The translations under genes and the position numbers were made by a program. Shown here one piece after another: positions 13,601-24,000 of a stretch of DNA of 64,000 nt (position 1 is its first letter; the number at the start of each line of letters is the position of its first letter). Location of the stretch: positions 12,224,283-12,288,282 of the forward strand of contig NC_049983.1 in assembly GCF_000003815.2 (NCBI RefSeq), written 5' to 3'. The notes under the pieces are model-generated. The model was not told the DNA's origin. It saw nothing but the letters and a program-made list of their open reading frames with translations, and did no database searches. Source of the DNA: Branchiostoma floridae. Lineage: Eukaryota > Chordata > Leptocardii > Amphioxiformes > Branchiostomatidae.

Positions 13601-14266
13601 GCACAGAAAACTCATCAATCCAGTCTAATAAATGATTTTCTCATGTTGACAGGGTCAGCAGTGATACTATGGACTGATTTATTCATAGTTTCCGCCACTT
13701 GAATCAATACCTGGGGGCTACAACGTGCCCGGACTAACAGAGTGATGGCCCTGATTTTCATTCTGAAGGGAGATGTTTTACAGAAAATTTCTTTCATGGC
13801 ATTGCATATTGTATCATTATGTAGATACTACTAGTATATACATGTAGTAGCTTAAGTCTTTACCTCAGAATCAAATTTTCAATTGAAATTTATATCTTCC
13901 TAAGCTTGAAACATATTTAGGTTTTTCTTCTATCACATTAATCAATCAATATGACCACGTTTTGAACTATAAACCACGCAATAGTATAGTGTGCTGTACT
14001 ACTCATAATATCAGTTAAATACCTGTTGCATTTCAGATTCTACAGTCACTAATGAAATACACTATACATGTCTGACTGTGTTAACAAAATCTATCCAGTT
14101 GCTTGAGTAATTTCTGTGTTGTGTTGTGAAGGATACTGTTATGGCTCCAGCAGGCAGATGATATGTCCTGTTGATGTGGGTTGAACTCTGACATCAGCGC
14201 CATGCCGGGGACCTCCCACACTTTCGCGTCCCCGCCCACCGACACCAGCCATGGGGCGTCGGCCAT
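3838..14266 (-). CDS. NEDD1: NEDD1, WD40 gamma-tubulin ring complex recruiter
   Basis: The protein targets the gamma-tubulin ring complex to centrosomes and spindle microtubules. Reconstructed coding exons, 5' to 3' on minus: 14266-14137, 12861-12764, 12518-12402, 12113-11973, 11827-11598, 11332-11134, 10995-10878, 8757-8644, 8240-8148, 7496-7294, 6649-6614 (uncertain), 6168-6042, 5397-5167, 4657-4465, 4335-4269, 3942-3838. All introns are GT-AG, phases agree, and the total is about 733 residues (human 660). Residues 1-305 form the WD40 propeller; FNWNDTYIASGSVNGNIVLH and DTPLTAVD-like AESPLTAVD match human NEDD1 closely. The middle is Ser/Pro-rich with a conserved FSPIRD. The C-terminus has IEFIKNLVEDAMDECR and SVNESLVSEIERLREENRR, the family's gamma-tubulin-binding helical region. 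The start has an in-frame stop ten codons upstream and aligns with the human N-terminus. Confidence 0.95.
6214..6510. mobile_element. MITE-like element with GGTTGGACAAGT termini
   Basis: The left end CAGGGTTGGACAAGT and the right end ACTTGTCCAACCCTA are inverted copies about 270 bases apart inside a NEDD1 intron. A five-base TTTGT flanks both sides and could be a degenerate target duplication. The interior has repeated ACTTGCC/ACTTGTC motifs and no ORF. The ends resemble non-autonomous DNA transposons. A right-end remnant of the same family is at 40660-40709. Confidence 0.6.
6614..6649 (-). CDS. NEDD1: Candidate 36-nt NEDD1 microexon
   Basis: A CTGTAG acceptor and a perfect GTGAGT donor bracket 36 bases that read GRRFMPWKWRKR in the phase required by the neighbouring exons. 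Because the length is a multiple of three, the transcript stays in frame with or without it. The peptide is strikingly basic and aromatic compared with the Ser/Pro-rich linker around it. It could be an optional exon or a chance splice-site pair. Confidence 0.45.
9030..9173 (-). mobile_element. Fragment of a TA-flanked CAGTCAAACCTG element
   Basis: The end CAGGTTTGACTGTA at 9160-9173 is the inverted copy of the terminal repeat of the full element at 45050-46441. Reading minus, the stretch also shares GTAAGCATTAA and CGACCACCTGTCCAACG with that element's left arm. Only about 140 bases of one end can be recognised, so this is a truncated copy. It lies in the long intron between NEDD1 exons 8757-8644 and 10995-10878. 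Confidence 0.6.
11134..14266 (-). CDS. NEDD1: NEDD1 WD40 propeller exons
   Basis: Six exons (14266-14137, 12861-12764, 12518-12402, 12113-11973, 11827-11598, 11332-11134) encode about 305 residues. They align exon by exon with the human N-terminus: SGGDDIKIWD-like SVGGDAKVWEV, the MATASTAGDKVVL strand, LLTGGKDGTIHIFDI, FNWNDTYIASGS, RSLLGSVSDSGTVVLWD, VGLDKKICCYDV and VGSTRGKVYLYDLR. These are successive GH-/WD-type blades. The Asn split across the first intron (NN before QFMATAS) matches the human SNNNFLVTA strand, supporting the unusual GTATCC donor. Confidence 0.95.
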
Positions 14267-15109
14267 GATGCTGGGCTGGCCCAGCTTTCTTATCTACAGT
14301 TTACTGACACACTTCTTCCTATGTCAGAGGATGCCTTCAAGGAACCTGTTGGGCCTGCTGAAAGAAATTGACAGGGCTCTTGTATCCTCAAAAAAAAAAA
14401 GCACAACTTGCAACAAAATATACCCGTCAACAGTAAAATCTTAATCATAGTTAATGTTGACTTACCAAATTTATGATTCACTGGCAAAAATTGAAATTAC
14501 AAATACTGTACAATAGAAAAAAAAAAAAAAAAAATGAAGTCCTTCAAGCCCCCCAAAATTCAAGTCTGGTCAAAAATCAGCAATAAATACTTTAAGCAAG
14601 TAACTACATATGGTGGAAAATTCCTGCATAACGATACAGACAGCATTACACAAATATCAAGATTTCCCAGGAAACAAGCTGAAACAGCATATAAGTCTTG
14701 ATTGTGATATATGGCATAAGGTGTGGGAAAAGTAATTCTCTCGTGTTCACAGAACTGCCAGTAGATCGCACCAACAAATCTCATATCTGGAATCCAATAT
14801 CCTCCCACTTTGATATTGGCCTTTTCCTCCTGGGTGACTAGTACATGCTTTCCTGTGCTAAATCTGACTCCAGGTCTCCTCTAATACTTTGTCACAGTCC
14901 TGGTTACATCAGATCACATCAACACTACGTTCATATGTGACACTGATAGTGATACATGTACGTTTCCTCACATACATGTACATCTAAAACAGGGCAGTCT
15001 GAAAAGTTATGTAGGAACAATTTTGACTCTTAACGCCTGCTTAATTGGAGACAAATCAAACTTGCTAGCATAGTTATACATAACAAGGAACCAGTGAAAG
15101 AATCTACTC

Positions 15110-15543
15110 TTGGGCTTGGTAACGGTACAGCGTACCGGTACAATACCGATTTTTCTTATTGGACCGGTCCAGAAAAACCGGACCTGAAAAAATTAGGTGG
15201 ACCGGATGTTGGATCGATTAGAAAATTAACAGATTGTTTTATCGGGCATTCACACGTTTTGGCGCTTGCAGCTGGAAGAAAATAACACGAGTGGAGCAGA
15301 GTAGAGTTTATAGTCATTTCTACCAAGTTTTACAGCCAATCGTACAGGTGCAGTTAGCGTTGTGGGATTTTAAAATGCCGGTGTGAGTCTAATACTCCAC
15401 CAAACAGATTTCTTTGTAGTGGAATGGACCATTGGTATGAGTCATACTGCATCAGGTCCAGGTTCAGGTCCGGACCTGGACCTGATCCTCTGGACATGAA
15501 CCGGACCTGGACCTGAAATTTTCTGTACCGGTACCTACCCCTA
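15110..15543 (+). mobile_element. hAT-like MITE with 8-bp target-site duplication
   Basis: A 434-base element lies between two perfect copies of ATCTACTC (15102-15109 and 15544-15551), the 8-bp duplication typical of hAT transposons. The termini TTGGGCTTGGTAACGGTAC and, inverted, TAGGGGTAGGTACCGGTAC are imperfect inverted repeats. The right part carries repeated CAGGTCCAGGT/ACCTGGACCTGA motifs. There is no transposase. A second, diverged copy is at 34640-35104. Confidence 0.8.
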
Positions 15544-16321
15544 ATCTACTCATGTCATCATGAAGGGCTGCTGTAGGGGAGGAGGTGATGGTTGTGTTTT
15601 CCCTACAGTTTGGTCTGCTGAGGTGGTTGAATTGAAATTGACTTTTTGGGAGACGATGAGCAACTTTCTCAAGATTACATGGACACCAAAGAAGACACAT
15701 GTTTGTTGCAGAGACTCAACTCCCTTTTTATTCAAACATGCCAAGAGTTCGAACGCTGCACCTGCGAAAGGGTGCAAACCTCACCGTTTGAACAGCTAAT
15801 CCCATTTGCTGGTGCAGCCATCAAACTGCCATCTTAGAAATGTGGTTCCAACATGATCCATAAAAAGAAACCTTCCACCAAGGAGGTTCCACTAAGTCCA
15901 GTACCAAAGGAAAAGGCCTGATGACACCATGACTGATGTCAATTTTGACTACAGATGATAACAGTTCCAAATCGTCTATTATAGGAAAAATAGTTACCTG
16001 GTGTATAATAACCTTCCAATGCCTGTTGTGTAACCAATATCTTACTGATTTCTCAAAGGATTTTTGACAACTGCCAAGAGGTGCTAGTAAAAATGATTCA
16101 CTTGCTTCCAGTTCCAGACGTTGGTCCTGAGTCTATGGCTTCCTCGTAATACTAATAGGGAAGGGAGAGGGACTGTTTGACACGACTGGCATGGGATGTT
16201 TGACCAACGCATACTTACAGCACATCGATGTATCTACTGCAGACAAAGAAACGATATCATTGTGCGGAATCAAAACAAATCCCTCGGCAAAAGTAGAACT
16301 CTGTCAAGTTGTCCCGGGAGG

Positions 16322-17905
16322 GGTCGATGTCAATAGGGTTGGCGGAAACGGCTGCCCGGTCGGTCGGCGGAAACCGCTGCCCGGTTCGGTCCTGAGGTTG
16401 GTTTGGGGGGTTTCCAGTATTGCATACAGTATTGTAAGTGAAGTAAACAAAATGCCTACTTAAATATTCCATAACGGTTGTTAGATGTAATGTTGCTAGA
16501 TGTTCAAAGGAAGCTGGCCAAATAACTTATCTTTTGAAAAAAAATTAATTTGACATTTCTTGGTAAGATTGTCCCATTCCCAGCTGCTACTATTCGAACG
16601 TCCCCCAGTACAGAACGTCAGAAGTTTGCTACGTCAAGGTTGTACAGGGTGGCGGTCCTTTGATCTAGTATACCATATGTGCCGCGGGCGCCAGCGACAA
16701 AATCAATCAATTTTGACAGCACTACCGCACCGAGCTGTCTGACATGTCCGAGGAGAAACTATCTCTAAGAACTGTAAAAGAATTCAAATTTAGTTAAATC
16801 AATACTAAAATGTACATTTACAAACGCATGGATTCAATTTTTTTGTGTCAGGTTCTGGTTTAAACTAATGTAGTCAATTATATATTAATTATGTACAATG
16901 TTTTCACATAATTTTGTTACTTCACACGAAAACGGCTCCGCCGTAGTCTTTCCTCCTCGTAAGCAAACTTGTCATCGAACATTGAATTCTTGAAAGATAA
17001 AAATGGTGATTTCACCAGTGTCTGAAGATTTCCCCCACAGCAATTCTTTGATTGATCCCGATACTATCTTCTCACATGTCGGAAATGATAAGATAATAAA
17101 GATAATAAAGATTTAACCAAGGATTGAATAAATGTGCTCGTGGTCAAAGCACTGAAAGTCAGCATAATCCCATCCAGTCTCAGATCGGCAGAGCGGCTAG
17201 AGCCCAAATAACACCGCGATAAACAACGTGGCCACGGTCGGCTCGAGAAAAATTCTTAGTTAGCAATTAATCTTCAACACGAATGACTCATACTCTAAAG
17301 CTATTCCGAAGAACAAGTAATAATTAAGTTTACTACTGTCCCCTATTAGAAGCGCCTCACACATATCCATGTGGCCACACGCACTGCGTATTTGGGGTCA
17401 ACGACCTAACGTTAATGTGCGCTGCATGGAATGCCGAAAACTTCCGATGAATCAAATCAATCAATCCAACCTATAGTTTCCCATTCCAGAGTATATAAAT
17501 ATAAAACTAGTGTTGGGGATTACATTTTTGAAAAGAAAAAAAGATCAAGGCGCAAATCAGTTCTTACGGTGAGGACACGGCGCGGCTCATTATCGACCTT
17601 ATTAGCGTTAATGAGCTGGTAGCACCGAAATCTGGTGTTCACCGGAAACGTGTACAAAGTTCGAAATTTCGCCGTGTTTGTGTTTTCGAATTTCCGAAAT
17701 GACGGTAATGTTTACGATATTAGCGCTACTGTAAATTGTAGGGTCAGCCTACACGAGAAATGCACTTAAATTACTGCTGCGATAGCAAGCCACTTGTTTA
17801 CATTTGGTATACTCGAAACCCCCAAAACCAACCTCCAGACCGGACCGGGCAGCCGTTTCCGCAGACCGACCGGGCAGCCGTTTCCGCCAACCCGATGTCA
17901 ACATG
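16322..17905. repeat. Inverted repeat pair around NEDD1 intron 1
   Basis: About 90 bases at 16322-16412 recur in inverted orientation at 17815-17900. Both arms contain two copies in tandem of a GC-rich unit reading GGCGGAAACGGCTGCCCGGT, then GGTTGGTTT and a run of G. Weaker similarity continues inward (GTTTCCAGTAT / GTTTCGAGTAT). It may be the terminal repeats of a 1.6 kb element or an inverted duplication. The interior has no convincing ORF. Confidence 0.55.
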
Positions 17906-17990
17906 CACAAAGAACAGAAAATGAATCCCTCATACAGCGTTTGAACCCTCAAAATGCACATTTTCTTGGACAGCAGAGTAAGTGCCTTAC

Positions 17991-18090
17991 CTTTTCGTTG
18001 CTCTTGCTTGTACAGGACCTCTCAAAGTGGGAGAAAACTAGAAGATTTGTCGTTGCACCACAACCCAACATCGACTTGCCGCCATTTTAA
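17991..18090 (-). promoter_or_regulatory. NEDD1: NEDD1 untranslated first exon and promoter
   Basis: Reading minus, a CGCATGCGCTG NRF1-like site (near 18105) is followed by AAAATGGCGGC, a YY1 element (near 18080-18090), and about 90 bases later by a strong donor AAAAG/GTAAGG at 17991. This is the standard layout of a TATA-less housekeeping promoter with a short non-coding exon 1. The YY1 ATG opens a 15-codon upstream ORF ending in TAG. The transcript would splice to an acceptor (CTGTAG) just upstream of the start codon at 14266. Confidence 0.6.
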
Positions 18091-18099
18091 ATTCGTTAC

Positions 18100-19670
18100 G
18101 AACAGCGCATGCGACATGCATGGATGAATTGGAATGTAGCACGTAATTCGGTCTTGGTAGTTTTGTCACAAAAACTATTCCGTTTCTAAATACAGTAGTT
18201 AATAATGTATGATGTGTAAATATGTAAAAATATTTATTATTAAAAGACTCAGTGTCGTAACTTTATTAGCTTGAAATTGTGCATCCCTCTCCCATTGTCA
18301 AGTTAATTCGAAACTTGTCCCAAATATGAGCTTAGGGATTTACACACGTCTCGATCACCGCTCAGCAGCGACATCTAGCGAATATTGTGTGAATCACTAC
18401 CAGTCTGGTGAGTTGAGGTAAGCTGTCAGTTTGCTGGGTGTCTCCTAGGAGACTAATATAATTATCCCTAGATGAACGATATTGGAGTCATATGCTGTCA
18501 GGTCATATAAATCTTTAACTTAACGTACAAAGGGAAGGGATGTCTGAAATACTTACAAGCTGACTAAATCAGGTCAAATCAGGCAGGTCAATTTAGCATC
18601 ACATGGCAAATTGTCAGTCCAATTCTTCCAACTGCTGCGGTATTAAATTTTAAGTGCCATCTATGAAGACATGCACACTGACTATGAGAAAAGGTTGCAA
18701 TATAATACAGTATATTGGGTAAAAGATTAGTTAACTTTTTAAATGTTAAGTTAAATTTTTTGCAGTCCAGATCAAAATGGGCACCATGGATAACGACTGT
18801 GTACCTGACGTGGCCAGACCAGAGACCTAAATCTCTGAAAGCCTGGAGACTAACGTTTTTGCTCCTGACAGTGTAATTGGAGACTATATTGGTATTTTCC
18901 CCAAGTAGAACCAGCTAAAACCCTGCATGGCTCCCATGTTACAGCTCTGGCTCAGGTCTCTATTAAAGTCTAACGATAGATGTTATCTACCCGGTATCAC
19001 TGTTGTATCTTTGTGTTCTTCAATCCTCATGAAGTATTGGGACTTCATATGAAATGGGTTCATGGGATTTGACATCTAATAGTTGAAGTTGACAAGAAAA
19101 GACCGGTGTCTGCCCCTCCCAGACCTTCATCTGGTATCACATTGTAGGATGCCAGTACAAGCAGACCCAGGGTATATAAACATGAGATCTCTGACATGTA
19201 TTAGCCAGCAAGTTAGTAATTTAAGAAGAAGAAAAAGCAGACAATAACATCAGAGTAGCAAAATCTTTTTACTGTGCCTGAAAATACTTCACCTTCCCCA
19301 TCATTATTTTATACATGACTGTATCCAGTCATGTCTGAGAATTTCTCTTTAAATATCTACCCAATGTGTGTGTTCCTTATATCACAAAAATAGCTTTCAG
19401 TGCAACATTACCGGTAAAAGTTTATGATACAGTATTAATGTATATAGATTTTGCTACTGGACCTCATTCTATCAAAATGCCTTTCTTAATTTTGCATAAG
19501 ATTGTGACAGAAGCAAATAATTCAATAACATGATCAAAACCCAATTTCTACCAGTCTAGAGCTGCCAATTAGTAGTACCATAACTGTTGGTGTGACAGTA
19601 ATCTCATTCCTGTTCCACAAGTTATACAGTATCAGAGCTGATCAGATCAGCCTTACTATGCATACATAAC
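18100..19670. other. Intergenic stretch between NEDD1 and TRPV
   Basis: No exon, RNA gene or recognisable repeat can be supported in this 1.5 kb. It is AT-rich apart from a small GC-richer piece around 18340-18400. It separates the NEDD1 promoter from the 3' end of the TRPV gene, with one transposon relic to its right. Confidence 0.4.
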
Positions 19671-20330
19671 GGTGCACACCCCAGTTCTTCTGCGACAGGG
19701 GTCCGAGGTAGTGCGCGACAAAAAAGTGACGAAAGACTACCGAGGGTCTATGTTTGAGTTGAGATTTCTCATTATTTCCTGCGAAATGACATTAAACGGT
19801 TACATGGCTGAAAAGCGTAGGAAATGGTGTGTTTTTGGTGCAAATTGTGTTTTGGTCCGCGCCTTACTTCTGGGATATTCCTACACCTGAATGTGAACAG
19901 GTCAGTGACCTAGATTGACCTCTGAAGCGCTGTGTTAAGCCAAGTTGCAATGCCGCGCATCTTGGATGATTAAAAAAACTGCAGTACTAGAATTTTCTTC
20001 ATAATTGGCTGGATTACTCTTTAGACTTTCCTCTTTCTGGCAGTATCAGTCGTGCTTGCCGGAAAAATCTGCTTCATCTGTTTTTTCCAATGCAAAAATG
20101 CCCGATTTTGTGCATCATTTTTGACATGAAAATAATGGTTTTTCCCTATAATTTTTCAAAATTAAAGAAGTTGAAGGATCGAAACCCAGTTGGTCTTGTA
20201 GCTGAAGGAATATCCTCTCACCCCATAACCAGTTATTTTGCTTCAGGATAATTCCCTGGAAGAGATGGTCGCTAGACTTGAGGGTGTGCCGCCTCCATTT
20301 GAAACCCCAAATAAACTGGGGTGTGCCCCC
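19671..20330. mobile_element. DNA-transposon relic with GCACACCCCAGTT ends
   Basis: The left end GGTGCACACCCCAGTT and the right end AACTGGGGTGTGCCCC are inverted copies about 660 bases apart in the intergenic stretch between NEDD1 and the TRPV gene. A further GGGTGTGCC copy lies just inside the right end (20282-20289). No transposase motif is seen. No clear target-site duplication could be fixed, so the superfamily is open. Confidence 0.55.
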
Positions 20331-20478
20331 TTAAGATCAGGCTCCAAACACATATGCAGCTTCATGCGGCATTGCCTCACCTGATGAATTCAAACTTACA
20401 ACTTGGGAAACCACTAAAAGTTAGTCACAGAAATTTGCCATCACCTGACATCATTCAAATCATTAGACACTTTAGAAG

Positions 20479-20484
20479 TTTATT
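20479..20484 (-). terminator. Poly(A) signal of the TRPV gene
   Basis: A minus-strand AATAAA (TTTATT on plus) lies 71 bases beyond the TRPV stop codon, giving a short 3' UTR. It is the first canonical signal downstream of the stop. Confidence 0.5.
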
Positions 20485-20555
20485 ACAATTATTCTCCTAG
20501 TCTGTACTTTGTGTTCAAAAATCCATTGTAATAAATGTATTTCATCATTGCACTT

Positions 20556-21008
20556 TCATTGTTCCTGAGAATTGTTCCTAGCTTTAGGCTCTGTAACATT
20601 CCCTTCAGCTTCAAAAGCTGGGTTGATGTGTCCTTCTACTGTTGCTTTCTTTTCATTTTCCAGAACAGTAACAGTAGCTGTCTGAGGTTCTGGTGCTGAT
20701 TCCACTTGGATCAAACTGGCTGTACTACTGCAGCTCACAGCATCCCTGTCATCATTGTTCCTGTTCACCTGTACATTGAATGTCTGTAGATTTAGACTTT
20801 CTCCTTCAGAAGCTTTCTTTTCTTTCTCCACTTCTTCCCTCTCCTCCTGCTCTTCTACTGCATCCTCCACTATGTCGTGCAGATGGGAGTGGACATCCAG
20901 GTTTTTCAGGAAGAAGCCATTTGGTTTATCCTGTGGTTTCCTGCCTTTATTGTCCTGTAGGGACTGGGCTTGTAGACTGAGCTTGTCACGTGCATGCTTC
21001 CCGATCAC
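20556..21008 (-). CDS. TRPV C-terminal cytosolic tail exon
   Basis: This last exon gives 150 residues after the acceptor CTACAG. It begins [15 protein letters not shown], then has an acidic-basic charged stretch [18 protein letters not shown] likely to form a coiled coil, then a low-complexity Ser/Thr tail ending NNSQEQ. Tails of this type are poorly conserved between TRPV proteins, so no function is assigned to it. Confidence 0.85.
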   Translation of the reverse strand: MIGKHARDKLSLQAQSLQDNKGRKPQDKPNGFFLKNLDVHSHLHDIVEDAVEEQEEREEVEKEKKASEGESLNLQTFNVQVNRNNDDRDAVSCSSTASLIQVESAPEPQTATVTVLENEKKATVEGHINPAFEAEGNVTEPKARNNSQEQ

Positions 21009-24000
21009 CTGTAGGAACACATGTGACAGTAAGGTGGTGAATAATGTGTGTGTTAGTTGCAAGCGACACATCACAAGTGATAAGATCTAACCTGATTTCT
21101 CAATGAGATCCAGGAGATTAGATTATATCATATATGTTAGTGAAGAGGGTTGGATGACATACTTGCCATCAAAGAGCCTTAGCAACACGCCACTTCATTG
21201 AGCTGGAATATTAGATTAGGTCCAGCTCGTCACTCAAGCAAATTCAATCATTGGAGATGATAGTGCTGTAGCTTTTAGTTTGGTTAATAATACATGTCTT
21301 ATAAATCCTGAACAAAGGGTTCCATCTATTTTATTTCAAAACCATGTTTCTTTTTATGAGATGGGGGGGGGGGGACTCTCACAGCAATGGCACAACAGTT
21401 CCAACACACACTCCTACCCTGGAGCACTGTTGGAGCTTTTTGGCCAACACCCGTTTCATGGCCATCTGGAAGAATAGCAGTATCTTAAATACCACAGAGC
21501 ACAAAGCTGGAAGCATGCCAGAGATACTTACATTTTGTAAGATGTCAAATGGAAGCAGATTAGAGATAACACCTGATATTAGCATAGATACCAGAAGATA
21601 AGACAGTCCAATGCTGAATATAGAATAGAAAATGAAATGCATGGGGCCATGTCAGTAAGGCCAATGTTTCTGAAAAGTAAATGTTTCTTATTTGCTGAAA
21701 ATTTTCTGCCAAAAATGGAGCTTGTTTGTCAATCCATGCCATAGATGTCTGTAGTTAGTTCTGTCACAGCCTGCTTGGAAATTCTATGACATCAAACTTG
21801 TATGAAAGCCTATGTCTATGACCACCGATGTTACCACACCGTTATTGCCTGAAGTATTGGTTCTAAACTAGACCATTTGTCATGTTTAAGATGACATAAA
21901 TCCTCACCTTCCAGCTGGCCACCACCCCGCTCTTCTTCTTGGCCCTGCTCATGGCCTCCTCCTTGATGACCAGCAGTGCCCGCAGCCCGTGAGGACCGGG
22001 CTCGACCGGCAGGTGCACCGCGGAGTCCGGCCGCAGCTGGATGGAGTAGTCCTTACGGAACTGCTGCAGGGACGACTTGGAGAAGGAACGCTCCAGAGAG
22101 ACGATGATCTTGGCTTTCTGTAATGGCAACAAGGATACACAGGATACAGTAAGCACTGTACTGTCAAGTCTAAGGGATACAAAATTGTGGTAACAAAGAA
22201 AACTTTCGTTAAAGTTAACTTGTATCATATTGAGGTTTCTATCCCCACGAGAGCATTTGTGGAAAACACACAGTTTGGTGAATCAGATTCATATAGGTGA
22301 TGAATAATGTGTGTATACAACCAGTAGAGTGCTACACAACCAGCTTTCTATATACGGCTGTTATACCTTATAGCTTAGATGAAACCTTGAAATAACACCA
22401 GGGATATTACAGATTTAATAACATACCTGTCTTCTCCACTCCCTCTCAGACCTGTCAACCACCTGAAATGTAAAGGTAGGATGTTTTACTTCTTAGTACA
22501 ATGTACAAACAAAATACATATTTCTGACATATTTTTTTCATTAGCAATAGATTTTGTCATTTTATTATCTTTCCAACTACTTTACAAGAAATCATACAGA
22601 TGGAATTTCTATCTAGTATGGAGCAACAATTTGTCTTTATTCAAAGGCAGTATCACATTGATCAAAGATGTGAGCTATTGTGCTGTGTGTTTGTGCTGAC
22701 CTCCTGGAAAGTGTTGGACATCATGGCGATGAGCATGTTGAGCAGCATGATGGGAACCAGCATCATGAACACCACAAACAGCAGCTTGGCGAGGGCGGGG
22801 AACTCTGCTAGGTTAAACACTGGGTACTGTGGGAGACAGAGGAAGGTTCATTCATATGCTCATCAGCCGTTTGGATTGTTGCCTCAAGATTTCTCTGCCT
22901 CGTTGCATTCTGTCTTTCAGTAAGTCGTCACAGTTCCAAAGTTTTCAGCCTTCCATACATTTGTGTATTAGTTTATCAATACTTGATGATTTATCAAAAA
23001 CATCTTGTCTACATTCATATTGTTCATTGTTTTCTATCAGCCATACGTATATATTTGTTTTGATGATTCCTGAAAGATGGCAGTTTTGTCATGTAGCGAC
23101 TACTGTCCTTGGTGCTGAAAATGCACTTGCACCCCAAATTGCCTTCACCTGATGAACAGGGTGAATTTCTTTGCCCTCCTGGTGCCCAGATTCAGAATTA
23201 CCCTATATCAGGATGTAATAGTGATATTTCCATGTAATAAACATTTTCTGATGAATACCAAGTACAGCGATAATGGTTGGAAAACTTACATCAAATTCCC
23301 CCAAAGTCATCTGAAAAAGTGTCATCAGTGATCCAAACTCTGAGTCAAACTTTTCTGTTGGCTTGTCTCGAAACATGATCCAGAATGCTGGGAAAATATA
23401 GAAACAGAACAATTATTACACAGATGACAGATGATCAATGTGAGAAATAAACAATGAATACACCATTATAACTATTTTGAATCATAGTAGCTACTTTTGA
23501 TGGATACTGAGATGGTAAGCTTAAACCTTGCTCCTCATATAAAAAAGCCTTGTTCATCTTGATCAATGGGCAGAAAGCATGGCAAGGCTATGCAAGATAG
23601 GACCTCTGGGCAGCCATGGTGGTTCGGGTGGCAAAAGCGGAGTGGCACATCATCTATAAATGCATGTATGGCTCACTCGCTTTCCTACAATAACACTGTC
23701 TCTTCTTCAGAACCTTTTAGTAAACAGTAAATCTATATCTAGTGTACTAACATATCTATCAGCATACATTTACTAGTATATAATACTACACCATTCTTCT
23801 CACCTGGAGCAAATGTGATGATGAAAGTACAGTAGATGATCCCAAATCTAGCCATGTCTCCAGCAATCATCTTGTAAATCATGGTTACAAATGGACCAGT
23901 CAGGGTCCAACCTCTGTTCAATCAAGATAAGAAAAGTTAACCATGGATTTCCTTCAAATATTGAACTTGTTTCTGTTCCTGTCTTGATCATGTAACGGTT

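Noticed and set aside
21379-21642. Hydrophobic minus-strand frame in the last TRPV intron
   Set aside because: The transmembrane-like composition comes from T-rich intron sequence. The exon chain 22117-21908 to 21008 joins in phase without it, and it contains a poly-C/G run.
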